Assembly (NCBI RefSeq): GCF_022581195.2
Contig: NC_061468.1
Span: 12,170,001-12,234,000 of the forward strand
Origin: Helicoverpa zea
Taxonomy: Eukaryota > Arthropoda > Insecta > Lepidoptera > Noctuidae
Direction: 5' to 3'
Length of the DNA stretch: 64,000 nt
The first letter of the stretch is position 1, and every line of letters begins with the position of its first letter. Made by a program: the position numbers and the translations under genes. The notes under the pieces were generated by a model. It saw only the letters and a program-made list of their open reading frames with translations, searched no databases and had not been told where the DNA came from. Shown here one piece after another: positions 1 to 10,879 of this stretch.

Positions 1-2755
1 TTTGTTTAATGAACCCACTAGAATTACACCATCTTCAAGTTCATGTTTAGACAATATTTTTACAAATTGTGTGGTTCAGCATTCTTCCATTATTGCTGGT
101 GTGAGATCGGATCACTTGGGGCAGCTTGTTAGCTTTCCTGCTAATAAAAACACTCCGTCAAGCATAGTAATAAAATACAGACAACTATATAACAGACAGA
201 ACCTTAGAAACGTTTAAAAATAATGTTGTCAATAAATTATGCAGTAGTTTTAAATCAGAGGACTCGAATACTAAATTTAATAAGTTATTTAACACACTTT
301 GTCTAGAATTTAATAAATCATGTCCTATTAAGAAACTAAAAATCGACAATAAATTAAAATTCAACGAATGGTGTACAAAAGGGATTAGGATAAGCAGAGA
401 TGTATTGTATAACCTGTACCGAGAAAAATCAATGACATCTGATAAATCTTTTCATGATCATGTACGGAACTACTCTAAGGTATTCAAAAGCGTATGTATT
501 CTTGCAAAGTCTAAATCAATTAGTGACAAAATAACTAAATCGGATAATAAAATAAAAACCGTTTGGAAAATAATAAATGCGGAAACGGGTCAAATTAAAG
601 TCCGGGATACCGAACTATCGTTAACGATTAATGATGCAACTGTGTCGGATAATGTGCAGGTTGCTAACGCGTTTGATAATTTTTTCTCTAATGTACCAGT
701 AGAGGCTACTAAATCACTTAACTTGTCCTCTACACTTGCAGAGTCATTACTAAAACAAAATTTTACTAAAGAAGTACCGGATTTCGGATTCCATTACATA
801 ACTTTTAATACAGTAAAAAAAGCTTTTAAAAACCTTAATTTAAAAAAAACGGAAGACTTATGGGGCATCTCTGTTAAAGCCCTGAGCTCCGTGATTGACA
901 ATATTGCACCAATACTCAGTCAAATCTTTAACTCATGTATAGATGAAGGCACCTTTCCTGATTTGATGAAACACAGTAAGGTCATTCCAATATTTAAGTC
1001 AGGTTGTAAGAAAAATCCGTCAAACTACAGACCCATTTCTATTCTCCTGGCTCTAAGTAAAATATTCGAAAGGATCATGCTTGATCAGATGTTAAACCAT
1101 TTCAACTTAAACGATATACTGCACGACCGTCAATTCGGCTTTACAAAGGGTAGGTCCACTACGGACGCAAGTGCGCGGTTAGTCACTCAGATTTTGGAAG
1201 CCTGGGAGAGTTCGCAGGATGCCGTCGGTATTTTCTGTGATCTCTCCAAGGCGTTTGATTGTGTGGACCACGATACACTCATTTCTAAGCTGAGACACTA
1301 CGGCATTCGTGGAAAATCTCTTGAACTTGTCCGGTCTTATTTATCCAACAGACAGCAAAAAGTGGATGTCTGCGGTTCAACATCTTCGGGGACAGTTGTA
1401 AAAATGGGCGTGCCTCAAGGCTCTATACTGGGTCCATTTCTGTTCCTAGTTTATATAAATGACCTTCCATTTGTGTTGTCTGATATTTCGGATGTTATTT
1501 TGTCTTTAAAGTTAAGCGTAAGAACCCCAATGTTAGTCACATTAATGAAAGCCTAGAAATTCTCTCCAAATGGTTCGCAGTCAACAATTTATTATTAAAC
1601 GCTTCCAAGACTAAATGTCTTAAGTTCTGTTTACCTAACGTCACTGCGGTTGAAACAAATATAATGCTCGATAAGAGCAAATTAGAGTTAATTAACAGTA
1701 CAGTATTTCTGGGCATTACCATTGACAGTAAATTGCAATGGGGTCCCCATATATCCTCCCTATCAGGGCGACTTGGTTCTGCTGCTTTTGCAGTCAGAAA
1801 AATCAGACAACTGACCGATATAGCTACGGCCAGGCTTGTATACTTCGCCTATTTCCATTGCGTGATGTCATATGGCATTTTGCTATGGGGGGCAGCGGCT
1901 GATGTCCAATCAATTTTTGTTTTGCAAAAAAGGGCGATCCGAGCGATCTATGGCATGGGCTCTCGCGAATCTCTTAGAGAATTCTTTAAGGAAATTAATA
2001 TACTTACTTTACCTTCCTTGTATATTTTTGAAAATATTATGTTTGTTCGCAAAAACATCCATAAATTCACAGTTAAAAGTGACATTCACCAGATAAATAC
2101 ACGTAACAAACATAAATTAGTGGTTCCCAAGTTTAGGCTAACAAAAACAAATAAGTCGTTCTTAGGGAATTGTGTACGTTTTTATAACAAGCTACCTAAA
2201 TGTATCCTTGATCTCACTGATAAAAAGTTTAAGAATGTAGTTAAAAACATTTTGATTAAAAAGGCGTATTATAAAATTCAGGATTACATTAATGACAGTG
2301 ATGCCTGGCGTTAAATTAATATTGTTTTTTCTTTTTCTCTGCACATGTGGCTTCCCCGGCGACCGGGACACGGGAGTGCCTCCGCCCAGACCAGCCAAGC
2401 CCAAGCCAGCAAGACCCCAAATTGCATTATATAATAACTTGGTTTCCCAATATATTTTTACTTTGAATTGTATAAATTATTTTTCGAGTAACGATTGCAC
2501 TAAAATTATTTTGTATAATTTATTAATACATTTTTAGCTCAATTTTGATTGTATAACATTCTCAGGACTAGATAGAAAACTGTATGTTTGTAATTATTTT
2601 TATTTTCTTTTAAAAAGAGTGTCCATGGAGTTTCTTGCCGGTTCTTCTCCATGAGACCAACTCTTTGGAACCGTGCACCTAACTTTGACGTTTCGAAAGA
2701 GCTTTCATAGGCCTATTTGAAATAAAAAATTTTGAGTTTGAGTTGAGTTTGAGTT
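1..2755 (+). mobile_element. Jockey/CR1-superfamily LINE, copy 1, damaged, cut by window edge
   Basis: Non-LTR retrotransposon read on +. The window opens inside the endonuclease, followed by reverse transcriptase, the C-terminal region, a ~440 bp 3' UTR and a short tail of TTGAG/TTTGAG units (about 2731-2755). The 3' UTR carries a segment at 2623-2655 with self-complementary ends (CATGGAG and CTCCATG) that recurs in copy 2 (10.88-13.74 kb). The two copies differ in protein sequence, so they are old relatives, not a recent duplication. The exact clade (Jockey, CR1, Daphne) is not decided here. Confidence 0.85.
2..2314 (+). pseudogene. LINE ORF2 (endonuclease-reverse transcriptase), frameshifted
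   Basis: The family's ORF2 nicks the target, then copies the element RNA into DNA at the nick. Visible are the endonuclease end (motif SDH at about 100-110), RT motifs including GVPQGSILGP (about 1411-1440), and the thumb/C-terminal part to the stop at 2314. Two lesions break it. A frameshift lies near 185-195. A small deletion near 1500-1510 removes the FADD catalytic motif and shifts frame; the reading frame resumes at about 1509 and matches the relative at 11.3-13.7 kb. Without the second catalytic aspartate pair this copy cannot make active RT. Confidence 0.85.
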
Positions 2756-2760
2756 ATCTA

Positions 2761-3184
2761 ACTTTATTTTTATCGACTTAAAAAATAATTAAAATTTTGC
2801 GTTCGCTTCGCTCGCGTATTCAGAAACTATGTGCCCTTATTTATGCATTTGTCAACAAACAAAAAGTTAAGTACGTTTGGGATTTTTACGTAATATTTAT
2901 TTGGTTCAAGTCCGATAAAAATTTTGCGCTCGCTTCGCTCGCGGATTTCTTTGCATTTGCCTACCTACAACTGCCGACATGCATTTTGCTTTGAGTAGTA
3001 CTGAACCAAAAATTCAGAAATTAGTAAGAGAATGCAGTCACAAAAATCTGTAACTTTTAGTTTTTTGCTGTATAATAAAGAAATGAGTGCTAATTATAAA
3101 GTGTGCTTGTATTCTTTATCAAAGAACTCTCAATTTAGGTAAACCGATGGGGTGGTCCCCTTCAAGACCAACTTTAATTAAAAC
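2761..3184. other. Gene-free stretch with a duplicated short motif
   Basis: No gene is seen. A 26 bp motif starting AAAATTTTGCG and rich in CTCGCTTCGCTCGC appears twice (2791-2816 and 2917-2942), one base different. The GCTCGCTTCGCTCGC word is itself a near-palindrome and resembles words inside the 16.6-20.3 kb repeat units. Confidence 0.5.
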
Positions 3185-3384
3185 TAGCCGTTTTCCCGCG
3201 GTTTCACCCGCGTCCCGTGGTAACTACTGCCCGTACCGGGATAAAATATAGCCTATGTTACTCGTGGATAATGTAGCTTTCGAATGGTGAAAGAATTTTT
3301 AAAAACTGTCCAGTAGTTTTTGAGCCTATTCATTACAACCAAACAAACAAACAAAATTTTCCTCTTTATAATATTAGTATAGAT
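3185..3384 (+). repeat. RTE-like/SINE-like 3' end, copy 1
   Basis: Starts TAGCCGTTTTCCCGCGG and ends TATAATATTAGTATAGAT. I recognise this as a short dispersed lepidopteran repeat resembling an RTE LINE tail. A diverged relative lies at 15028-15232, with the same AGTAGTTTTTG-like middle, the CATACAT/AAACAAAC run and the same TATAATATTAGTA terminus. Confidence 0.7.
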
Positions 3385-3438
3385 GGTCCCTCATGACTAA
3401 AAGGTTAAAAAAAACAGTGATTTAGTGGAACATTGTCA

Positions 3439-3603
3439 ATGAGTACTGAGTCCACACAACATGTACAGCTGCTTGAGTTGACCCGCACACTGTGTCCACT
3501 CGCGCTAAGGCAAGGCACCCCGCAGCGACCAATGCTGGAGGAACTGCTAGGCGAGATACCTCCAGTCCAAGTACATCATTGTTGCAATATACAGACTCAA
3601 TAA
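3439..3603 (+). CDS. Possible small ORF or terminal exon, 54 aa
   Basis: An ATG at 3439 opens 54 codons ending in TAA at 3601-3603, inside AATAAA-like sequence. The predicted peptide is ordinary in composition (LEELLGEIPPVQ near the end) and the DNA is less AT-rich than its surroundings. No matching upstream exon or convincing splice acceptor was found, and the family is not recognised. It may be an exon remnant or chance. Confidence 0.2.
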   Translation: MSTESTQHVQLLELTRTLCPLALRQGTPQRPMLEELLGEIPPVQVHHCCNIQTQ

Positions 3604-3726
3604 AGTGAACGCGGCAGTACTGCAACTTGTGCTGCGTGCCGACACCGTGCCGACACCGTGCCGACCGGCGGCGGTAGTGGCGGGATATATTCCTCCTTCA
3701 GCGTTCGCTTACATGCAAATACACAT

Positions 3727-4700
3727 AACTATACTTCGGCCGTTCAGAGAATGCGTTCCTGACACCTATCAGTTAGTCACGACTAGTGATGGGCACAACA
3801 TAACACTGAGTTCGTTACCGTTCCTTCAAAATGAACCGCCGCATTATTTTAAGATTATTTTCGTTTTAAATTGGCGGAATCATTTGTTTTATATTTTAGT
3901 TATTTAAGTGGAAACCAAAAAAAGGTAATATTCATATAATAAAATTGTTTTATTTATTCTTTGTTACAAGTACATTGAATTGAATGTGCGAACAGAATAT
4001 TAATCAGACTCCGATTTGCTTGAGGAGGTGGTGTCTTCATCATCATCTTCGCCTACATGTATAATTATATTATTATCAATAACAGAATCAATCCTGATAT
4101 CTCGGTCTAACAAAAGCCGGGTAATCAAATAAAAACAGATCGAAAACACTTGAAAAACGTGGTCTATGCGCACGAAACGACAACGGACGACTGTTTTAGC
4201 GTCACAAAATGGCGACCCATAACGCCATTTGGGGTTACCATTTTTAATCTAAGTATAAAAATGCGGTTTGGTCATAGTTTTATTTTTATATTTCATAAAC
4301 GTTATAATTAAGTCTTATAGTCCATTATTTTCCAATTCTTAAAAAGAAAATCAAAACGTATTATTTTATATTATAACTGTATAAGAACAGATTACGATAC
4401 TTGCCTGTTATTTTTAGCACAGCACTACAAAATATAAACCGCTGACATAACCTTGTAATAGCGCAGTATAGATTTAGAAAAATATTGTTTACCAAGTTAT
4501 TTGACACTCAGTTTGGCACAAAATTATAACATTCATTGATTATTGATATAATAATGTTGTTTTAATGCTCCTCAATTGTTAAAACGGTAAACAACCAGCA
4601 AAAATATTTTTATCGTAACTGCAACGCCATTGCAAAGTTACGTCGTCAGTTCAATCGCGACGTGTCAGGAACGCATTCTCTGAATGGCCGAACTATAGCT
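3727..4700. mobile_element. MITE-like element with ~35 bp terminal inverted repeats
   Basis: Sequence at about 3733-3766 recurs as its reverse complement at 4662-4694 with very few mismatches, enclosing ~960 bp with no transposase. Just inside the left end, TAGTGATGGGCAC (from 3783) resembles the start of hAT-type elements, so two elements may be nested. The target duplication is not resolved. The interior is AT-rich and non-coding. Confidence 0.6.
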
Positions 4701-5000
4701 ATTATCACTATGCTTAATAACGTTTACTTAAAGTTTATTGTACTGATGACAGTGAATCTACATGGATTTTTCTTATTTCTCTTATCTTAACAATATAAAA
4801 TTATTTATTTATTTAGGAAACAAACAGTCTATTATAAACTAATGATTACAAAAAAAAAAATCATACAGAATTTGAGTTCCATAACGTTAATACATAATAT
4901 TATAATAGAATGCAGGATTGCAGGCACCCATTTTAAATGGAATATATATAATCAGCATTGTGAATACAGGTAAACAATATGAAAATTTTGAATTTGAGGT
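4701..5000. other. AT-rich DNA, nothing recognised
   Basis: No ORF, RNA gene or repeat structure is supported here apart from short A runs. Confidence 0.5.
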
Positions 5001-5306
5001 AAAAAAACCGGCCAAGTGCTAGTCGGAATTGCGCACGAAGGGTTCCGTACCATTATTTAGAAAATGAGCAAAAAAAATCACGTTTGTTGTATGGGAGCCC
5101 ACCAAAATATTTATTTTATTCTAGGCTTCAGTATTTATTGTTACAGCGGCAACATAAATACATCATCTGTGAAAATTTAAACTCTCTAACTATTACTGTT
5201 CATGAGATACAGCCTGGTGACTGTGACAGACGGACGGACGGACGGACGGAAAGACAGAGCGAAAACAATAGGGTCCCGGTTTCCCTTTGGGTACGGAACC
5301 CTAAAA
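5001..5306 (+). repeat. Dispersed repeat with internal GGAC run, copy 1
   Basis: Begins with AAACCGGCCAAGTGC and ends GTACGGAACCCTAAAAA, with a (GGAC)n stretch at about 5229-5250. The words AGGGTTCCGTACC near the start and GGTACGGAACCCT near the end are reverse complements, so the transcript could close into a long stem. A shorter copy lies at 16254-16392. I recognise it as a common lepidopteran repeat but do not name the family. Confidence 0.75.
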
Positions 5307-5612
5307 AAGACAAAAAATCCTAATAAAATATACTTAATAAAAATGGGTTTACAGAGTGACTGTTATTGCCAACACTGACAATATTCATTTTAGATTTTAG
5401 ATTTATATACTTCTAAACTAGTATTGAATATGTCTAGCTCATTACATTCTGTATTGTATGTGCTAACACTGCGTTTGAACAACTTGTTACGAGTGTATTC
5501 TTTCTATAAGAGGGTACTGAAAACAATGTTCGTAAGAGAGACTTATATCGGGGTACTCTCAGATGTATCTTTTCTAATAGCGGGGGTGAAACAATATAAC
5601 TATTAATAATTT

Positions 5613-6024
5613 AAATAAAAAATCGGTAAAAAAAACTTTTAAGTTAAACGGTTTTATATGTCACATATGTGCACTGAAAAATAAAAAATAAAAAAACAGT
5701 TACTTACCTATAAACCTACGTAGGTGGTCCCGGTCATATTAGACTAAAATAAAAACGTGGGGCCCATTCCGTAACTATTGCTGTAATACTTTCTTCTAGA
5801 GGTATAATAGGTGTGGATTGCATCGACTTACTATAATCGTAACTGGAGATTTTGACAATCAATAATCAGCCGTAGCGGCTTCATCAGCGAACGCCGAGCT
5901 CACGATCTACCAAAGTAAAAGATATGCTTTGCCATAAGTAGGATTTCAGAGGGCCCCACGTTTTTATTTTAGTCTAATATGACCGGGACCACCTACGTAG
6001 GTTTTTTTACCGATTTTTTATTTG
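5613..6024. mobile_element. Foldback MITE, arm split by ~77 bp
   Basis: The right arm (5951-6024) is the reverse complement of two left blocks: a 51 bp perfect match at 5714-5764 and an outer block at 5613-5636. The left blocks are separated by about 77 bp absent from the right arm, so something inserted into (or was deleted from) one arm. The arms hold the palindrome CCTACGTAGG. There is no coding capacity. Confidence 0.8.
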
Positions 6025-8550
6025 CTAGTTTTTAGTATTTAATGAAAATGCCTACCGAATATTCTTCATTCTATACATGGGTCAGCAGCGGTGAGGGAGT
6101 GCCAGACTCTTACTCACTAACAACCGTTGTTTTTCGTCGTAGGCCTTTTATGTACAATAGGGGACACGGGCGGTAGACCACCAAAAGGTGAAATTCGCTT
6201 GGCAAGTGCCCGTGCGCTCACGTGAAACACATACAGCACACACGCGCACGTATTTCACTTCTCTGTCTATATCTATCTCTGTCTCTATCACAGCCTTCTT
6301 AAACTCGTTTGGTGCGATATATACCTATATGCATATTAATAATGTAGCAAGCAGCCAAGTGACTTATGACTTTGGCATAATGATCATAAAGCTCATTATT
6401 GTTATGATACAAAAATGTTCGGGTGATTTTCAACCGTGGGGTTGTTATTTTGTTAAAACTTATATTTGCTATAATCTGCCAGAGTTGCAATGAAGCAGAT
6501 AGTCGGTGTGCAAGCAAGTAAGATAGTCGGTGTGCAAGTGAGAAAGTATTAGGATCCACGCGTATCAAAATATGAAAACTATTTAATAAAAAACAACTCT
6601 AAAATTTAACTAGTAGGTGAATACTTACCTAATTTAATCTACTGAAAATGCTTAGTAAGCAACAAGTAGATATGATTATCGGGTTTTTATTTGATTTATT
6701 ACATAAATAAATATACGTATACCCAATTCAAAATGATATATTTAGCATCAACAAATACAGTTTAGCTATGTCTATAAAATGTATGCTTTACCTTTCTATA
6801 CATAAAACCAATCATAACATCGATTTGAAGCTCATAATCTTTTCAGTCATAATTAGCAAACAGTCGAAATTATTATTATGGGCCATCATGATGAAATTAG
6901 CTTTCTATTTTTACAAACCTTGTGTAATTTTAGGCTCAGCAGAAGGCTTTTAAAGGGACGTTGGAATAGTTTTATTTTTTTAATAAAAATTGCCCCACAT
7001 TAGGAAATTCTCCTGTATCGTGGGTGCGTTTACAAACATTCATCACATGCAACACCCAGACCCCAAAACAATTTTAGTTGTTCCGTGCGGGAATGTAACC
7101 TGCGACACGCAGCGCAGTAGTCAGTGTGACCAACCACTACGTCATATGGGCTGTCGAAATTTATGGAAATATATTTTTATAATAACGTTTTATAAATGTA
7201 ATGATAATAAAACAAAAAGTATATTGATTAACATATTATATTTCAATATAAAACACAGATAAAAAAACTATAAGACACATTAAAAATAATATAATAATTG
7301 CAATAAAATATTTTCCTTAAACTATGGACACGTTCACATAGTCAAAAGTAGGTGTGGATGGGCACATAACTCGAAGATTTTCATTGTTATAATGTAATGT
7401 TTGATTGAAACAAAAAACAAAGCACCCGTTAGTATTAAACACAATAGATTTATAATTCAAACAAAATACTAATATCAATATCGGACTAAAATAATAATCT
7501 CGGTGTATATGTATAAATTTTTAGGTATTGTAGTAATAAGAAATTAAACTTACAAAAAACTCTATCTAGGATAGTTTACTTGAGCCAATCAAAGATTCTT
7601 ATTACTTAAGTGTTCCGGAATACCTAAAAAGTTTCACACGAACTATAAGTTCACATTTTGCTTGAAGATACGAATATACTTTAATAACTGGTTTTCTTAG
7701 AGACTTGACTAGCTTCGTGTTATTGTTCTCACAAAACAATAGATCAAGCGGCGCCGGTGACCGCCACTGTTTTGTTTGGTTTAAAGTAATATTTATAAAA
7801 ATTACATGGAATTCGTTAATAAATCACATAGGTATTTTTTCCTGCATAGTTAATACATTTAGGACAATAACATTAGTGCTACTTTAGTAGACATTAAAAT
7901 ACTAGACAGTTAAAAAGCTTAGTGATTTTTAAAGTTTACTTAGATGGAAAAATCACATATTACCTACGTAATTAAAAAAATGTCTTATTAGTCTTAAATT
8001 TCTAAAGAAGTAAATCAGTCTAAATATCACCACTAGGATAATGTGGTTTACTTATGAGGCATAAGTTTAAATAGAAATTTTAAAAACAAATTATATAACA
8101 TTAATATAACAAAACTGAAAAAAATAATTACAAAAATGCTAATCAGTCTTCAAAATCAGTCTTTAATATCACATTGACTTATACCGATATATTTTTAAAG
8201 CTACAAAGGATATAAATGTGGTAATGGTAAATAAATAATATCAAATAACAATTAGTCTTAATTTTAAAATACAAGAATCAGTCTTCAATTTCTCAAAGAA
8301 ACCGTATATTTTTATATATTATTATAAAATCACTATATCAGTCTAATGATTACGATACGATTGAATTGCCTTCGTTATAAGCTCAATCTGAATCTCATAA
8401 CAATCTTGTTTGTTAAACGCTTTTTCAAAATTTTGTGTATTTGCCATCATAGATAGCCTAGTCAAAATATCAGAATCTCTTAAATTAAGCTATATCACAT
8501 TTACTTTTGTATAAATATATTCTATACCATTACATAAGCATACGTATAAT
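6025..8550. other. AT-rich DNA without recognised genes
   Basis: The only clear structure is a short tandem duplication of AGATAGTCGGTGTGCAAG at about 6498-6540. From 7.9 to 8.35 kb the word ATCAGTCT recurs several times. The right end may include the 3' part of the adjacent transposon, whose terminal repeats I could not find. Confidence 0.4.
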
Positions 8551-10017
8551 TTAATATTTTGTTGCAGCCCCGGCCGCGTCTATTACTGCGTCTAGACGAT
8601 TTCTCATTGACGACACGAGTATTTGACATAAATCCGAGCCGCGAAGTGAGTCCCATATTTCGTTGCAATGAGTGACGAGTGCTAATTTACTTCTTTCGTT
8701 TCTAAAATCCCATCTTTGGACCATTATGGCCCATAAATTTTCTATGGGATTTAGGTCTGGGGACCGAGACGGCCAAGGGACAGTTCTTACTTCAGGATGC
8801 TGCTGGAGCCAATTTTGAACGACACGCGCACGGTGTATTGGACAATTATCTTGGAAGAAGTAAAATGAGGGAACTTCCTCCCTAGGATACACCGTGCGCA
8901 CTGTAGGCAACATAACTTCTTCCAGCAGCTCAGCATGTGACTGTCCAGTTGCTCTCGAGTCAATGAAAGCCAGTTCACCCGGACCACCAGCACTCATCCA
9001 CCCCCACATATTTACTATAATTCGCCCCGATTCATTGTTGGGACTCACATTTTTCGGCTCGTATCTAGTGTTATTCACACGCCATAAATTCCGACGTCCT
9101 AATTGGCTAGATTTAAAAGATTTTTCGTCGGAAAATATGGCATGTGAAAAGTCAAAGTCTCTGTAGTCTCGAGCAAATCGAACCCTGGCTTGCTTTAATT
9201 CTTCGCTTAAGATTATCTTTTTTGCGGGACGCCTATGATGTATACCGGCCTGATGGAGCGCACGTCTCACAGTTTTCATGCTACATTCGTACTCCAACGC
9301 GAATTGTGAGGTTTTTGTAAACGGCTCTGAGTTGTAGACGTCTATCATATGAGCCACACGATCAGGTGTTATTACCCGTGGAGGTGGAGCACGCGGTCTG
9401 TCCTCCACGGATCCCTCTTCTGAATCTCGGTGTATCCACCGTCGCACTGTAGCCCTCTGTAATAAAATGTGATGATATTATATCTACACTTAATTTTTTT
9501 GATTTGGTAGTTCGCTATTGTTAATAGTGTCAAAAAAAAAACAACAAACAATGAATAGTGAAGGTATACAAAGATCTCTGAAATAACTACGAATACTATT
9601 AATTATTATCATATGTTATTATTGTAAGTATGAGTTCTGTTTTTTATTTAATAATGAAAAGTATCGAATATATTAACAATTTCAGTATTCGATATCGCAA
9701 CATTTTTCATACCTAATAAAACTACATTAAAACTCTAGTCATTGAACACTTAGGTATTAGGCATATGAGGCGGTAAAAATTGTCTACCTACCGAAAACTA
9801 TTAAGAATTTTTATAGAGGTAATATGTAGTTTTGTTGAAATTAATAGTGTCACTTAATGTTTTTCTCTAAGTTAATTACATAATTTAGTCAAAAAAATTT
9901 TGTTGGTTGCAAACTTACCGTAACGTTTAATTCCTGCGATATTTGCGAAATGTTTCGTCCTAGATTATGAAGAACCAATATTTGGTTCCTCTCTTCCCTG
10001 GATAAATTTCGAGGCAT
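8551..10017 (-). CDS. Tc1/mariner-type transposase, DD35E, one intron
   Basis: Cut-and-paste transposase of the IS630-Tc1-mariner superfamily, nuclear. Exon 1 is 10017-9919 (33 aa, ATG at 10017); exon 2 is 9456-8551. The intron (9918-9457, 462 bp) has GTAAGT and ATTACAG ends. Joining restores one helix-turn-helix across the junction (ISQELNVT joined to RATVRRWIHR). The total is 334 aa, the usual family length, with no stops. Catalytic residues are in FSDEKSF, QDNCPIHRA and SPDLNPIEN; I count 35 residues between the second Asp and the Glu. Typical Tc1 has 34, so it is DD35E-like. The first helix-turn-helix is visible; C-terminal residues look complete. Terminal repeats were not found, so mobility is unproven. 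Confidence 0.88.
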
Positions 10018-10071
10018 CCTTAAATTCTTTGTAACAGATGAATCATAAAGGGAGTCAATATTTTGTATATA

Positions 10072-10226
10072 AGTCCAAAAAACACAGCACAAGTCGACGA
10101 GAAGGAAATCTACAGTCCAAAAACACAGCATGGATCATCAAGTAGGCAATCAGCAGTCCAAAAACAAAGCAAGGGTCAATTCGATTCAGCAATAAACAGT
10201 CCACAATCACAGCACAGGTCAACGTA
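10072..10226. repeat. Four imperfect ~42 bp direct repeats upstream of transposase
   Basis: Units begin AGTCCAMAAWCAMAGCA at 10072, 10114, 10155 and 10198, a spacing of 42, 41 and 43 bp. They lie just 5' of the transposase start on the minus strand. Iterated subterminal repeats can bind transposase; that role is inferred. Confidence 0.75.
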
Positions 10227-10349
10227 AATAGGATACTAAAAAAAACAAACGCGTTGACAATAGGCACGGGCGAAATGCAAATTGCAACTAATTAAACAAA
10301 CACCTTTTTTCTTTTACTCTTTTAAAGTTCCGGTAAACTATTTAGCGGT

Positions 10350-10545
10350 TATACGCTATTTAGAACTCTATACTAGTATCCATAAGGGTTATTATTTCAA
10401 TGATAAGTATAGAGAGTAAAGCCCTTACGAAACGTATCGTTTGCAAAGCATGGATCCAACGCGTAGGTACACGCTATTTAGAACTCTATTTGTACTACTT
10501 AAGGGTCGTTATTTGAATAACAAATATGGAATGTATTATGCTTGT
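10350..10545. repeat. Diverged ~117 bp tandem duplication
   Basis: ACGCTATTTAGAACTCTAT appears at about 10352 and again near 10469, each followed by a similar AAGGGT(T/C)(A/G)TTATTT stretch. It may belong to the end of the Tc1-type element. Confidence 0.5.
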
Positions 10546-10589
10546 GTGCGTGAGAGAGTCGTTTAAAGGATTTTTTAAGAAAAGTGTAT

Positions 10590-10876
10590 CACCGGACTTG
10601 TCCGTGATTGTACCACGACCACGGTAACTCTTTAGGACAATCCCGCAGCCCAGGCAGGCCTTGGCCCTGTTGGGCGCCGCTGGGGTTGCTGACAGTATTC
10701 AACTTCAGAAGCCCTTTCATTTGATACCCATATTGAGGGGGTTGTGGGAAAAATATGTAATCCGCCATTTTGTACCGGCGGCCATCTTGGATTTACTATG
10801 TTATTGATATTACTATATTGTATTGTCATCGGAATTATAGGTGTGTACCAAATTTCAGATCAATCTGACAACAGGA
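10590..10876. repeat. Dispersed repeat fragment (GCCATCTTGGATTT type)
   Basis: Contains CCGCCATTTTGTACC, GGCCATCTTGGATTTAC and CCAAATTTCAGATCAATC, a combination I recognise from lepidopteran interspersed repeats. It abuts the 3' end of the LINE copy that follows. No ORF is supported. Confidence 0.5.
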
Positions 10877-10879
10877 AGG

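Noticed and set aside
3783..3795. Complete hAT transposon starting at TAGTGATGGGC
   Set aside because: No matching inverted end or hAT transposase was found; kept only as a note under the MITE-like element.
3605..3907. 100-codon ORF at the MITE edge
   Set aside because: Crosses the inverted-repeat boundary of an element and ends in AT-rich DNA; no domain seen.
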